Shown one piece after another: positions 33,213 to 41,475 of a stretch of 53,940 nucleotides of DNA. The position numbers and the translations under genes were made by a program. The DNA is taken from positions 1 through 53,940 of the forward strand of contig JBGPYB010000011.1 of assembly GCA_041493035.1 (NCBI GenBank). Reading direction: 5' to 3'. Under the pieces are notes generated by a model. The model was not told the DNA's origin. It searched no databases and saw only the letters and a program-made list of their open reading frames with translations. This stretch comes from JBGPYB01 sp041493035 (GTDB lineage Bacteria > Acidobacteriota > Vicinamibacteria > Fen-336). Position 1 is the stretch's first letter; every line of letters begins with the position of its first letter.

Positions 33213-34003
33213 AGGTCGCTCTGACCATCGCCGGCTCCGACTCCGGCGGCGGCGCGGGCATTCAGGCGGACCTCAAGACCTTCGCCGCCCACGGTGTTCA
33301 CGGCACTTCGGCCATCACGGCGGTGACGGCCCAGAACTCGGTGGCGGTGACTGATTTCGTGGCCCTCGATCCGGACATCGTGGTGGCCCAGATCGAGGCC
33401 GTGGCGAGCGACATGCCGGTGGCCGCGGCCAAGACTGGGATGCTCGCCAATCGCGCAATCGTGGAGGCGGTGGCTGGCGCGGTCCGTCGTCTCCTCATCC
33501 CCCACCTCGTCGTCGATCCCGTGATGGTCGCGAAGAGCGGCAAGCCCCTCCTGGATCCGTCGGCGCGGCAGGCATACGTGGAGCAGCTCTTTGCCCTGAC
33601 CGAGGTCCTGACACCCAACCTGCTGGAGGCCGAGGCTTTCCTCGGCCACCCGGTCCGCACCCTCGAGGAGATGAGGCAGGCGGCGCAGGAACTGCGGATG
33701 AAGGGGCCGCGCGTCGTCGTCGTCAAGGGCGGACACCTGGCGGGCGATGCGATCGATGTCTTCTTCGATGGAGAGCGGTTGGAGGAGATCCGGGCAACCC
33801 GCATCGATACCCGGAACACCCACGGCACAGGCTGCACCTTGTCCGCGGCGATCGCGGCCCGTCTGGCTCTGGGGGAAGAGCCTCTTCAGGCGGTGCGTGG
33901 CGCGAAGGCCTACCTCACCGAAGCGATCCGCCGGTCGTACTCAGTAGGGGCGGGACACGGTCCCGTCGACCACATGCATCCACTTCTGGCGCGGCAGGGC
34001 TGA
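33209..34003 (+). CDS. thiD: Hydroxymethylpyrimidine/phosphomethylpyrimidine kinase
   Basis: 264 residues from the GTG at 33209, overlapping the nudL-like stop. Typical ribokinase-fold ThiD: ALTIAGSDSGGGAGIQADLK at the N-terminus, TAVTAQNSV, VVDPVMVAKSGKPLL, LTPNLLEAE, VVVKGGHL and the anion-hole motif NTHGTGCTLSAAIAA with the catalytic Asp replaced in register by the GTGC region. It phosphorylates HMP and HMP-P in thiamine synthesis. No other thi genes are here. Cytosolic. Stop shares one base with the moaE start. Confidence 0.95.
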   Translation: MKVALTIAGSDSGGGAGIQADLKTFAAHGVHGTSAITAVTAQNSVAVTDFVALDPDIVVAQIEAVASDMPVAAAKTGMLANRAIVEAVAGAVRRLLIPHLVVDPVMVAKSGKPLLDPSARQAYVEQLFALTEVLTPNLLEAEAFLGHPVRTLEEMRQAAQELRMKGPRVVVVKGGHLAGDAIDVFFDGERLEEIRATRIDTRNTHGTGCTLSAAIAARLALGEEPLQAVRGAKAYLTEAIRRSYSVGAGHGPVDHMHPLLARQG

Positions 34004-34419
34004 TGGTCCGCCTGACCCGCGAGGCGATCGATCTCGCCGCGCTCCACGCCGCCTCCCCCGCCGATGGCGCTCTCTGCCTCTTCGTCGGCGTGGTCCGCAA
34101 CGAGAACGCCGGGCGAGGCGTTCTCTACCTCGAGTACGAGGCCTACGAGGAGATGGCTTTGTCGGAGATGGAGGCGATCGCCACCGATACCGGGCGCCGC
34201 TGGCCCGTCACCGAAGTGAGGATCGTCCACCGCTTGGGGCGAATGGAGATCGGCGAGTCGAGCGTCGCCGTTGCGGTGACGTCTCCCCATCGCGCCGAGG
34301 CGTTCCTAGCGTGCCACTTCGCCATCGACACCCTGAAGAAGACGGTGCCCATCTGGAAGAAGGAGTTCTACGTCGACGGCGCGGTGTGGCTCGACGAGCC
34401 CCACGTCGAGAAGCGCTAG
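34003..34419 (+). CDS. moaE: Molybdopterin synthase catalytic subunit MoaE
   Basis: 138 residues; ATG overlaps the thiD stop (TGATG). Family motifs: GALCLFVGVVRNENAGRGV, YLEYEAYEEMA, VHRLGRMEIGESSVAVAV, HRAEAF, and DTLKKTVPIWKKEFYVDG with the catalytic lysines. With MoaD it puts two sulfurs on cyclic pyranopterin monophosphate to form molybdopterin. Its last four bases overlap the end of the convergent moaA gene (shared CTAG). Confidence 0.97.
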   Translation: MVRLTREAIDLAALHAASPADGALCLFVGVVRNENAGRGVLYLEYEAYEEMALSEMEAIATDTGRRWPVTEVRIVHRLGRMEIGESSVAVAVTSPHRAEAFLACHFAIDTLKKTVPIWKKEFYVDGAVWLDEPHVEKR

Positions 34420-35405
34420 CCGCCGATCTGGAACATGGCGCGCTCCTCGGTGGAGACGCCCTCCTCGAGGCGGTGGCCCGTGGGCTTTCCGAAAACTGCC
34501 TTGCGGAGTATGGCCGCGACGGCTCCCTTGCCGCCACCCGAGCGGATGGCCCGCTTCACGTCCATCTCGTCGTCGTTCAGCAGGCAGAGATGAAACTTGC
34601 CATCGGCCGTCAGGCGCATCCGATTGCACGAGCCGCAGTAGGGCTCGCTCACGGGGCTGATGAAGCCGACGACGCCCCGCCCTGATTCGAAGCGGAAGTT
34701 TCGGGACTCGTCCGAGGCGACGGCCGCGGGGATCGCCACGAGGGCGCCGAGCTCCGCCTCGATCCGCTGACGTGTCTCCCGGGAGGGGACGAACTGCGAG
34801 AGTGCCATATGCGCCGCCTCGCCACCGCCGAGGGGCATGAGCTCGATGAACCTTACGTGCCACTCCCGCTCGAGAGCGTGGCGCGCCAGGTCCACGACGT
34901 CGCCGTCGTTGTAGTCGCGGGTCACCACGCAGTTGATCTTGATCGGGGTGAGACCGGCCTCCTCGGCCGCCTGGATTCCCGCCACGATCTCGCCCACCGT
35001 GCCGAAGCGCATGAGCTTCTTGAGGCGCTCGGGATGAAGCGTGTCGACGTGGATATTCACGCGGCGGAGCCCCGCCTCGGCCAAGGGCTTCGCGAGCCGC
35101 GGCAGGAGCACGGCGTTCGTAGTCATGGCCACGTCGGCGACACCGTCGATCGAGGCCACGCGCCTCACGATGTCGACGATGTCGGGCCGTAGCGTCGGCT
35201 CGCCCCCCGTCAGCCGGAACTTGCGGAAGCCCACCTCGACGGCGACCTGAGCCACGAGCTCGATCTCATCGGCTCGGAGCAGCTCGTCCGAGGGGACGAA
35301 GGTCAGCCCGCGGAGCGGCATGCAGTAGACACACCGGAGGTTGCAGTGGTCGATGACGGAGAGGCGAAGGTAGTCGATCTCGCGACCGAAGCTGTCTTTC
35401 GGCAC
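34416..35405 (-). CDS. moaA: GTP 3',8-cyclase MoaA (radical SAM)
   Basis: 329 residues from a GTG at 35405, chosen for the GGGAGG about 7 bases upstream and the family start DSFGREIDYLRLSVIDHCNL; the frame stays open 59 codons more with unrelated sequence. Radical-SAM cysteines CNLRCVYC (21, 25, 28). The second 4Fe-4S cluster is bound by CGSCNRMRLTADGKFHLC, and the C-terminal Gly-Gly (FQIGG) is essential in the family. It converts GTP to 3',8-cH2GTP, the first step of Moco synthesis. Divergent from moaD, convergent with moaE. MoaC is not in this window. Confidence 0.97.
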   Translation of the reverse strand: MPKDSFGREIDYLRLSVIDHCNLRCVYCMPLRGLTFVPSDELLRADEIELVAQVAVEVGFRKFRLTGGEPTLRPDIVDIVRRVASIDGVADVAMTTNAVLLPRLAKPLAEAGLRRVNIHVDTLHPERLKKLMRFGTVGEIVAGIQAAEEAGLTPIKINCVVTRDYNDGDVVDLARHALEREWHVRFIELMPLGGGEAAHMALSQFVPSRETRQRIEAELGALVAIPAAVASDESRNFRFESGRGVVGFISPVSEPYCGSCNRMRLTADGKFHLCLLNDDEMDVKRAIRSGGGKGAVAAILRKAVFGKPTGHRLEEGVSTEERAMFQIGG

Positions 35406-35474
35406 GTCTTGGCCTCCCGAGTTCGAGTCTACTCCCGTTTGACGAGGGTTGCTCCGGCGTGTCAGCGTGGCGCC

Positions 35475-35720
35475 ATGCGGGTGCGGGTGAAGCTCTTCGG
35501 ATCCCTTCGGGAGGCTCTGGCGGAGAGCAGCCTCGACGTAGACCTGCCCGAGGGCGCGACGCCCGAGGCGGTTTGGGGCCATCTTGTCGCCCGCCGGGCG
35601 GGGCTCGCGGAGCGCCGCACTAGCCTGACGGCCGCGGTCAACCGGCGCTACGCTCCCTTCGATTGGCCCCTGGCGGAGGGGGATGAGATCGTCTTCATCC
35701 CTCCCGTGAGCGGAGGCTAG
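35475..35720 (+). CDS. moaD: Molybdopterin synthase sulfur carrier MoaD
   Basis: 81 residues from the ATG at 35475: a ubiquitin-like beta-grasp protein starting MRVRVKLFGSLREALAESS and ending FIPPVSGG, the Gly-Gly tail that is adenylated by MoeB and then thiocarboxylated. It partners MoaE (34003-34419). It sits back to back with moaA, about 70 bases between starts. A rhodanese-MoeB fusion at the window's right end could activate it. Confidence 0.95.
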   Translation: MRVRVKLFGSLREALAESSLDVDLPEGATPEAVWGHLVARRAGLAERRTSLTAAVNRRYAPFDWPLAEGDEIVFIPPVSGG

Positions 35721-35721
35721 C

Positions 35722-36426
35722 TCAGGGCTCCAGCACGAGCCGGTAGCCGGCGCCTCGAACCGTGTGGAGGTGGCGGGGACGCGCGGCGTCGACCTCCACG
35801 TAGCGCCGGAGCCGGAGAATGAAGTTGTCCACGGCGCGGGTCTGGGTGTCCGGGCTGACGTTCCACACCTTCTCGAGGATCTCGGCCTTCGAGACCACGC
35901 GCCCGGCGTTCTGGACGAGAAGCTTGAGAAGCATGGCCTCGAGCAGCGTGAGATGGATCGTCCGGCCCTGGCTCTGGATCTCGAAGCTTCCGAAGTCGAC
36001 CTCCACGTCGCCGATGCGCACCTTGTCGGGACCCTCGGGCCCGCCGCGGGCCCAGTCGCGCCGACGAAGAAGTCCCTTGACGCGAGCGAGTAGCACCGTG
36101 AGATCGAAGGGCTTGGGCAGATAGTCGTCGGCGCCCGCCTCGAGCCCTTCGACCATGTCCTCGGGAAGTCCCTTCGCCGTGAGCATGAGGATGGGGGTGT
36201 GGTCTCCGGATTGGCGGAGCCGCCGCGTCAGCTCGAAGCCGTCCATTCCAGGGAGCATCACGTCGAGAAGGACGAGGTCGTAAGCGCCACGCGGCGTCGC
36301 GGAGAGCAGGTCGAGGGCCTCGGCCCCGTCGGCCACCATGGCGACCTCGTAGCCTTCCAGCTCCAGGTTGAAACGAATCCCGGTGGCCAGGTGCGCTTCG
36401 TCCTCGACGACGAGCAGCCGAGCCAC
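35722..36426 (-). CDS. OmpR/PhoB-family response regulator
   Basis: 234 residues. Receiver domain 1-120 with phosphoacceptor Asp 55 (LVLLDVMLPGMDG), acidic pair near 8-9 and switch Lys in YLPKPFDLTVLLARV. A winged-helix DNA-binding domain follows (about 135-232: GRTIHLTLLEAMLLKLLVQN, GRVVSKAEILEKVW, DNFILRLRRYV). It lies 3 bases after its histidine kinase on the same strand. Target genes unknown. Its stop is one base from the stop of convergent moaD. Confidence 0.95.
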   Translation of the reverse strand: MARLLVVEDEAHLATGIRFNLELEGYEVAMVADGAEALDLLSATPRGAYDLVLLDVMLPGMDGFELTRRLRQSGDHTPILMLTAKGLPEDMVEGLEAGADDYLPKPFDLTVLLARVKGLLRRRDWARGGPEGPDKVRIGDVEVDFGSFEIQSQGRTIHLTLLEAMLLKLLVQNAGRVVSKAEILEKVWNVSPDTQTRAVDNFILRLRRYVEVDAARPRHLHTVRGAGYRLVLEP

Positions 36427-36429
36427 GCC

Positions 36430-37389
36430 TCAGGCCGCCGCGTCGGGCTGGTCGAAGACGCCCGGGAGGGTCACGGTGAACGTCGATCCGCGATCCGGGC
36501 CCGCGCTCTCGGCGGCGATCGTGCCGTGATGCCCTTTGATCACGGACTTCACGATGAAGAGGCCGAGACCCGTCCCTGTTCGGCTGCGACGAACTTCGGA
36601 GCCGATGCGGTAGAAACGGTTGAAGATGAAGGCGATGTGGGCCCGGCTCATGCCGATCCCCTGGTCACGGACCCTGAGATACGCCAGGCCGTCGCTCCCG
36701 CCTCGGACCTCGACCTCCACCGACACCGGCTCCTTGGAATATTTGACGGCGTTGTCGAGAAGGTTGAGGACGGCGGTCTCGAGCGCCGGGGCATCGCCCC
36801 GAATCGTCAGAGCGTCCGCACCGCTGTAGCCGATCGCCTCGCGGGGGAGCTGGTGGCGCGTCCGAGTCAGCTCGATGGAGCGCCGAACGAGCTTCGCCAG
36901 ATCGAGCGGCTGGGGATCAACCACCGGGCGGTCGGTATACATGGCGGCGTTCAGGACGTTGTTGATGGTGGAGTTCAGTCGGTCGAGATCCTGGCGCATC
37001 GTGCGGTAGAAGTCGTCGCGGCGGCTCTCGGGGAGATCGCGGAGCTGGAGCGTGTCCAGATAGAGACGGAGGGACGCGACGGGCGTCTTGAGCTCGTGGG
37101 TGACGGCGCTGATGAAGTTGGACTGCCGCTCGTTGAGGCGCACCTCCCGGAGCAGCAGTACGACCAGGAGCCCGAGACCCCCGAGCAACAGGAGGAAGAG
37201 GATCGTCCCGAAGAAATAGACCACCAAACGGGCGGTCTGGACCTCTCGCGCCGCACGGGCCTGCTCCGAGCCCAGGAAGAGCCACCCGGCCGTGAGGGCC
37301 ACCGTGACCGCGATGAGAAAGACGCCGATCGTGACGTGGACCCATTTGGGCCTCTTTCCTGACGAGAGCTGCGCACCCGAGACGGCCAT
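36430..37389 (-). CDS. Membrane sensor histidine kinase
   Basis: 319 residues with two membrane segments (about 17-39 and 56-80) separated by a very short periplasmic loop, so sensing is probably within the membrane or through a partner. There is no HAMP domain. The phosphoacceptor box has His 98 (FISAVTHELKTPVASLRLYL). ATPase motifs: LNLLDNAVKYSK (N box), VRDQGIGMS (G1), GTGLGLFIVKSVIKGHHG (G2). Pairs with the response regulator downstream. It follows the aldehyde dehydrogenase by 6 bases, so the three may be one transcript. Confidence 0.93.
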   Translation of the reverse strand: MAVSGAQLSSGKRPKWVHVTIGVFLIAVTVALTAGWLFLGSEQARAAREVQTARLVVYFFGTILFLLLLGGLGLLVVLLLREVRLNERQSNFISAVTHELKTPVASLRLYLDTLQLRDLPESRRDDFYRTMRQDLDRLNSTINNVLNAAMYTDRPVVDPQPLDLAKLVRRSIELTRTRHQLPREAIGYSGADALTIRGDAPALETAVLNLLDNAVKYSKEPVSVEVEVRGGSDGLAYLRVRDQGIGMSRAHIAFIFNRFYRIGSEVRRSRTGTGLGLFIVKSVIKGHHGTIAAESAGPDRGSTFTVTLPGVFDQPDAAA

Positions 37390-37395
37390 GATGAT

Positions 37396-39066
37396 CTAGA
37401 AGAGCTTGTCGAGGTTCCGGATGAGTTGGAACGTGCTGACGCGGCGCCAGAAGCGCCCGAAGCCCAGAAGGGAGAGCTGGCTCCGGAGCCGAAGGGTCCA
37501 GGAGCGGGCGTGGAGCGCTCGGGCGGCCATGGCCATCAAGCGCCGGTACCGAGCGTCGTACGGATACCACCAGAGCATGGCCCGGCGTGAACGATCGAAG
37601 CTCACGTACTTGACCTGGGCCATCTCACGCAGGCCTTGCGCACCGTGGGAGCGCCCGATCCCGCTGCGGCGAAAGCCTCCGTAAGGCGCCGACGGATCGC
37701 CCAGACTCGAGACGCAGTCGTTGATGCTGACGACCCCCGCCGAGAGCCGCTCCTGTAAGAGCCGCGCCGTGGCGGGGTCACGGGTCCACCCGCTGGCCGT
37801 GAGACCGTAGTCACTGTCGTTGGCAAGGCGAACCGCCTCGTCGAGGGACGGTACCCGCATGATGGGCAACACCGGGCCGAAGGTCTCTTCCCGCATGATC
37901 CTCATGGAGTGGTCGACACCGACCAGAACCGTCGGCGGATAGAAGTACCCGGGACCCGGCAGCCGGGCGCCGCCCGTGAGGACGCGCGCGCCCTTCAGCG
38001 TGGCGTCGGCCACGTGCTCTTCGACGATGAGTCGCTGCCTCTCGATGGTCATGGGCCCGATATCCACGTCGCCGGCAGCCGGATCCCCGACCCTGAGACG
38101 GCGCGTCTCCTCGACGACGCGGTGAATGAAGGCGTCGGCCACGGCTTCCTCGACGTAGACGCGCTCCACCGAGACGCACGTCTGTCCGGCGTTCACGAAC
38201 GCTCCCCAGACGATGCCTCTGGCAGCCTGGTCGAGGTCCGCGTCCCTGCAGACGACCGCCGCGTCCTTGCCGCCCAGCTCGAGAAGCACGGGCGTCAAGT
38301 TCCTGGAAGCCGACGCCATCACCCGCTTCCCTGTCGCGACGCTTCCGATGAACAGGACCTTGCCGATCCGCGGGTCCTCGACGAGGGACGGCGCCAGGGC
38401 GTCGTCGATCGCCACGACGTTCACAACACCCTCCGGAAAGTCGGCCTCCTGGAACAGCGCTCCGATCTCGAGCCCCACCATCGTCGTCGATGGCGCCGGC
38501 TTCAAGACGACGGTGTTCCCCGCGGCCAGGGCCGAGACGATTCCCGAGAGGGAGAGGAAGAAGGGGTAGTTCCACGGCGTGATCACGAGGACGACGCCAT
38601 GAGGAACGTAGGTGACCCGGCATTCCTTCTGCGCGAAGAGCAGGACCGGGCTCTCGGCCGGGTCGTCGCGGAGAGCCTCCTCGGCCTCGTGGGCGGCGTG
38701 CTTCAAGCTCTCGAGGGCGGGGAAGATCTCGACCGCATACGCCTCGGCGGCCGGCTTCCCCTGTTCCTGCTCGATCAACCGGGCGATGTGCTCGGCTCGC
38801 TTCAGGAGCACCGCGCGGGCGCGGAGGAGCAGCTCGCCGCGCTGGCGGAAGGACAAAGCGGCCCACAAACCGCACGCGGCCCGCGCCGCAGCCACGGCCG
38901 AGGCCGCCTGGCCCGCGTCCAGAAGGGTGACGTGGCCGAAGGCCTCGCCGGTGGCGGGATTGATCGCCGGCCGCGTCCCTCCCTGCCCCCGGACGGCCCG
39001 ATTGCCGATCCAGGAGTGGCGGGGTTCCAAGGCCTCGGAAACGGGAGGCTCCACCAGAGTCGCCAT
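37396..39066 (-). CDS. NAD(P)-dependent aldehyde dehydrogenase with C-terminal extension
   Basis: 556 residues from the ATG at 39066 (frame open further upstream, but without family sequence). Aldehyde dehydrogenase motifs: VITPWNYPFFLSLSGIVSAL, LELGGKDAAVVCRDAD (general base Glu) and NAGQTCVSVERVYV with catalytic Cys 297. It also has ETFGPVLPIMRV. The last about 60 residues after the normal end are basic and aromatic (MLWWYPYDARYRR, LRLRSQLSLLGFGRFWRR) and look like a membrane-surface anchor, as in some long-chain aldehyde dehydrogenases. Substrate not predictable. A TAGAAT hexamer ends 8 bases before the ATG. First of a possible operon with the two-component system. Confidence 0.93.
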   Translation of the reverse strand: MATLVEPPVSEALEPRHSWIGNRAVRGQGGTRPAINPATGEAFGHVTLLDAGQAASAVAAARAACGLWAALSFRQRGELLLRARAVLLKRAEHIARLIEQEQGKPAAEAYAVEIFPALESLKHAAHEAEEALRDDPAESPVLLFAQKECRVTYVPHGVVLVITPWNYPFFLSLSGIVSALAAGNTVVLKPAPSTTMVGLEIGALFQEADFPEGVVNVVAIDDALAPSLVEDPRIGKVLFIGSVATGKRVMASASRNLTPVLLELGGKDAAVVCRDADLDQAARGIVWGAFVNAGQTCVSVERVYVEEAVADAFIHRVVEETRRLRVGDPAAGDVDIGPMTIERQRLIVEEHVADATLKGARVLTGGARLPGPGYFYPPTVLVGVDHSMRIMREETFGPVLPIMRVPSLDEAVRLANDSDYGLTASGWTRDPATARLLQERLSAGVVSINDCVSSLGDPSAPYGGFRRSGIGRSHGAQGLREMAQVKYVSFDRSRRAMLWWYPYDARYRRLMAMAARALHARSWTLRLRSQLSLLGFGRFWRRVSTFQLIRNLDKLF

Positions 39067-39108
39067 CGAAGGCCATTCTACTCCCGCGAAGCAGTCTACA
39101 ATGGAGCG

Positions 39109-39531
39109 GTGAGCGACGATCGAGAGACGCTTCGCGAGGCGAACAACCGCTTCTACCGCGCCCTCGAGGCCCTGGATCTGGGGGCCCTCGAATCTCTTTG
39201 GCTCCACGAGGGCTGGGTCCGCTGCGTCCACCCCGGGTGGGACGTTCTCGTGGGTTGGGACGCGGTGAAGGAGTCCTACGAACAGATCGTGGCGGGGACG
39301 CGGTGGATGCGCGTCACCCCTACCGCGGTCGACATGGCCCTGTTCGGCGATGTGGGGATGGTGGCCTGCACCGAGAACATCACGTCGGCGAGCGAAGGGG
39401 ACGTTGGCCTCGCGGTGGCACAGGCCACGAACCTCTTCAAGAAGACTGATGGCGGATGGCGGCTCTTCCATCATCACGCGTCCCCCGCTCCCGTCTACGT
39501 GACGCAGCCCTTCAGCGGAACCGTCCAGTAG
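39109..39531 (+). CDS. NTF2-like (SnoaL/DUF4440) protein
   Basis: 140 residues from the GTG at 39109; a longer frame upstream is antisense to the aldehyde dehydrogenase and discarded. Typical cone-shaped NTF2-like fold: TLREANNRFYRALEALDLGA, LWLHEGWVRCVHPGWDVLVG, WDAVKESYEQI, LFKKTDGGWRLFHHHASP. The group includes small enzymes and ligand-binding proteins; no catalytic residues are assignable. A TACAAT hexamer (39097-39102) ends 6 bases before the GTG, so a leaderless message is possible. Its last 20 bases overlap the convergent FAD-oxidase gene. Confidence 0.85.
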   Translation: MSDDRETLREANNRFYRALEALDLGALESLWLHEGWVRCVHPGWDVLVGWDAVKESYEQIVAGTRWMRVTPTAVDMALFGDVGMVACTENITSASEGDVGLAVAQATNLFKKTDGGWRLFHHHASPAPVYVTQPFSGTVQ

Positions 39532-41137
39532 TCGAAGGGTCTCGAGGGAACACGACGCCGGGTGCCAACTTCCCTTCGGGATCGAGGGCCGCCTTCACCT
39601 GGCGCATCTCCTCGATCCCGCGGTCCCCGTAGAGACGTCGAAGCAGTTCCTGCTTGCACGCGCTGCGTCCCACGCCGTGCTCGGAGAGCGGGCAGCCGCC
39701 CAGGCGGGACACCTCCGCGGCGAACTCGAGAAAGGCCTCCTCTCCGCAACGGACGTCCTCTTCCGTTCGTGGGATCACGTTCGCATGGATGTTGCCGTCG
39801 GAGACGTGCCCCCAGAGAGCGTGGTCGAGGCCCCTGCGGGTGAAACCCTCGCGGTAGAAGTCCATCATCCCGCCGAGGCTCTCGAAGGGGACGATCATGT
39901 CGGCCGCGGTCTTCCGCACGCCGGGCCGGGCGCGCTGTGCTTCGGCGACGCGGTGATTCACGGCCATCGGGACGGCCTCGCGGAGCGCAAGCAGTTGTTG
40001 AGCACGGCGCGTATCGCCGGGAAGAGACAGTTCGACGGAATCCAGCGCCCCTGCTTCACGCACCAGGCCGAGAAAGGCCGCGATCGGCGTCTCGAGGGTG
40101 CCTGCTTCGAAGAGTGCCGCCTGATCCATCACGTCCGCCGCGGTCGCGCCGGCCGGCAGCTCGATCTGGACCAGGATCGCGGTCCCCGTCGAAGGGTCGA
40201 GACGAATTCGGTGCTCCCGGTCCTTGCCATCGGACCGGAGCATCTCGAGGCAACGCGCGTCCATGGATTCGATCGCGGCCACGTCGAGCGCCCGAGGATC
40301 ATGAGAAGACCAAGCCTCCTGGGCGGCTTCCCGGAGCGCCCCCACGAGGGTGAGCGCCGCCTTCTCCGTCGCGAGGGTCACGATGGCGAGAAGCCGGGCG
40401 GGCGCGGGGATCACGGCAAGCTCGGCCTCGGTGATCACGCCGAGAGTCCCCTCCGAGCCGACGAAGAGATCCACCAGATCCATGCCGGCTTCCGCGTGAT
40501 AGCCGGCCGAACGCTTCGGTACCTGTGGCATGCGATAGGTCGACACCGGAACGCGGCGCTTCTCGCCGCTCGCCAGGATCACGTCGAAATGGCCATCGGG
40601 GTGGGCCTGACACTCTCCCCGCTCGACATCCAGGACATCCCCATTCGCCAGCACGATGGTGAGTGCCTGAACCCAGCGGCGCGTCGAGCCGTACTTGAAC
40701 GTCGCAGCTCCGGAGGCGTTCGTCGCGACCGTTCCGCCGATGAAGGCCCCACGAAAGGTCGGCACCGGCGGGTAGAAGAGGCGACGAGGCGCCAACGCCT
40801 CCTCGAGAGAAACGAGAGCGACACCGGCCTCGACGCGGACGCGGTCCGAGTCGATGCGAAGGGTGGCGTCCATCCGTGCGAGGGAGAGAACCGTTTCGCC
40901 GAAGGGCGTGGCGCCTCCCGTGAGCGACGATTGAGCGCCAACGGGCAGGAGTGCGCGGGCCGCCCTGACGGCCTGGGAGACGTCGGCCTCCGTCCGGGGG
41001 AGGCACACCTCGGGTGTGTGACCTCCGGGCGTCCGCGCGGCGTCCTGCAAATAGGCGGCGACGTCGTCGGCCAGCGTGAGCGACGTCGGGCGGGCCTCGC
41101 CGCGTGCCGGGCGGGTGCTTATCGAGTGGCCGGGCAT
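39512..41137 (-). CDS. FAD-linked oxidase/dehydrogenase (GlcD/D-lactate dehydrogenase family)
   Basis: 541 residues from the ATG at 41137 (24 more codons are open upstream). FAD-binding PCMH domain at about 35-215: PVGAQSSLTGGATPFGETVL, LVSLEEALAPRRLFYPPVPT, FIGGTVATNASGAATFKYGS. It continues with GSEGTLGVITEAELAVI. The C-terminal oxidase domain has LSEHGVGRSACKQELLRRLY and VKAALDPEGKLAPGVVFP. The family oxidises 2-hydroxy acids such as glycolate or D-lactate and passes electrons to the respiratory chain. No Fe-S domain is fused. It lies 7 bases after the small gene at 41145. Confidence 0.92.
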   Translation of the reverse strand: MPGHSISTRPARGEARPTSLTLADDVAAYLQDAARTPGGHTPEVCLPRTEADVSQAVRAARALLPVGAQSSLTGGATPFGETVLSLARMDATLRIDSDRVRVEAGVALVSLEEALAPRRLFYPPVPTFRGAFIGGTVATNASGAATFKYGSTRRWVQALTIVLANGDVLDVERGECQAHPDGHFDVILASGEKRRVPVSTYRMPQVPKRSAGYHAEAGMDLVDLFVGSEGTLGVITEAELAVIPAPARLLAIVTLATEKAALTLVGALREAAQEAWSSHDPRALDVAAIESMDARCLEMLRSDGKDREHRIRLDPSTGTAILVQIELPAGATAADVMDQAALFEAGTLETPIAAFLGLVREAGALDSVELSLPGDTRRAQQLLALREAVPMAVNHRVAEAQRARPGVRKTAADMIVPFESLGGMMDFYREGFTRRGLDHALWGHVSDGNIHANVIPRTEEDVRCGEEAFLEFAAEVSRLGGCPLSEHGVGRSACKQELLRRLYGDRGIEEMRQVKAALDPEGKLAPGVVFPRDPSTTGRFR

Positions 41138-41144
41138 CGACGAT

Positions 41145-41384
41145 TCAGCGACGCAGATGACCGATCTTCGACTGGAGGAAGGCGCGGGCCTTCTTGAACT
41201 CAGCGACATCCCCGCGGCCGAGGGCGCTCAAGGCGCCATCGGCCCGAGCCGCCAGCTCGGTTTGGCCGAGGGCTTCGAGCTGCCCTTTCACCTCGCGGAG
41301 CTTCAGGGCGATGCTGTCGAGGGTCCCGACATCGGTGGCGTTGAGTGTCGACAGCATCACGTCGATGGCGGTCGCGGTCTCCAT
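41145..41384 (-). CDS. Small helical protein of unknown function
   Basis: 79 residues from the ATG at 41384; the frame is open further but that part overlaps trxB on the other strand. Two amphipathic helices, LDSIALKLREVKGQLEALGQ and FKKARAFLQSKIGHL, look like a helical hairpin or coiled coil. No recognised family. Located directly before the FAD-oxidase, so probably co-transcribed. A TTGACG hexamer with a weak TACGGT 17 bases on lies upstream of its start. Confidence 0.6.
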   Translation of the reverse strand: METATAIDVMLSTLNATDVGTLDSIALKLREVKGQLEALGQTELAARADGALSALGRGDVAEFKKARAFLQSKIGHLRR

Positions 41385-41437
41385 CGGCTGACCGTATCCC
41401 GCGGGCCGAGGCCCGTCAAGGGCGCCTCGGGGTCGCC

Positions 41438-41446
41438 GGTTATACT
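41438..41446 (+). promoter_or_regulatory. -10 box (GGTTATACT) for trxB
   Basis: Plus-strand GGT-TATACT; predicted start near 41453 and a leader of about 23 bases containing AGGAGGAG before the trxB ATG. The -35 region is not conserved. Confidence 0.45.
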
Positions 41447-41475
41447 GGTCCGTCATCAGGAGGAGCGCCCGCAGC

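Noticed and set aside
41397..41430. TTGACG...TACGGT sigma-70 promoter for the small gene at 41145
   Set aside because: The -10 is poor and would leave almost no leader; kept only as a remark in that gene's entry.
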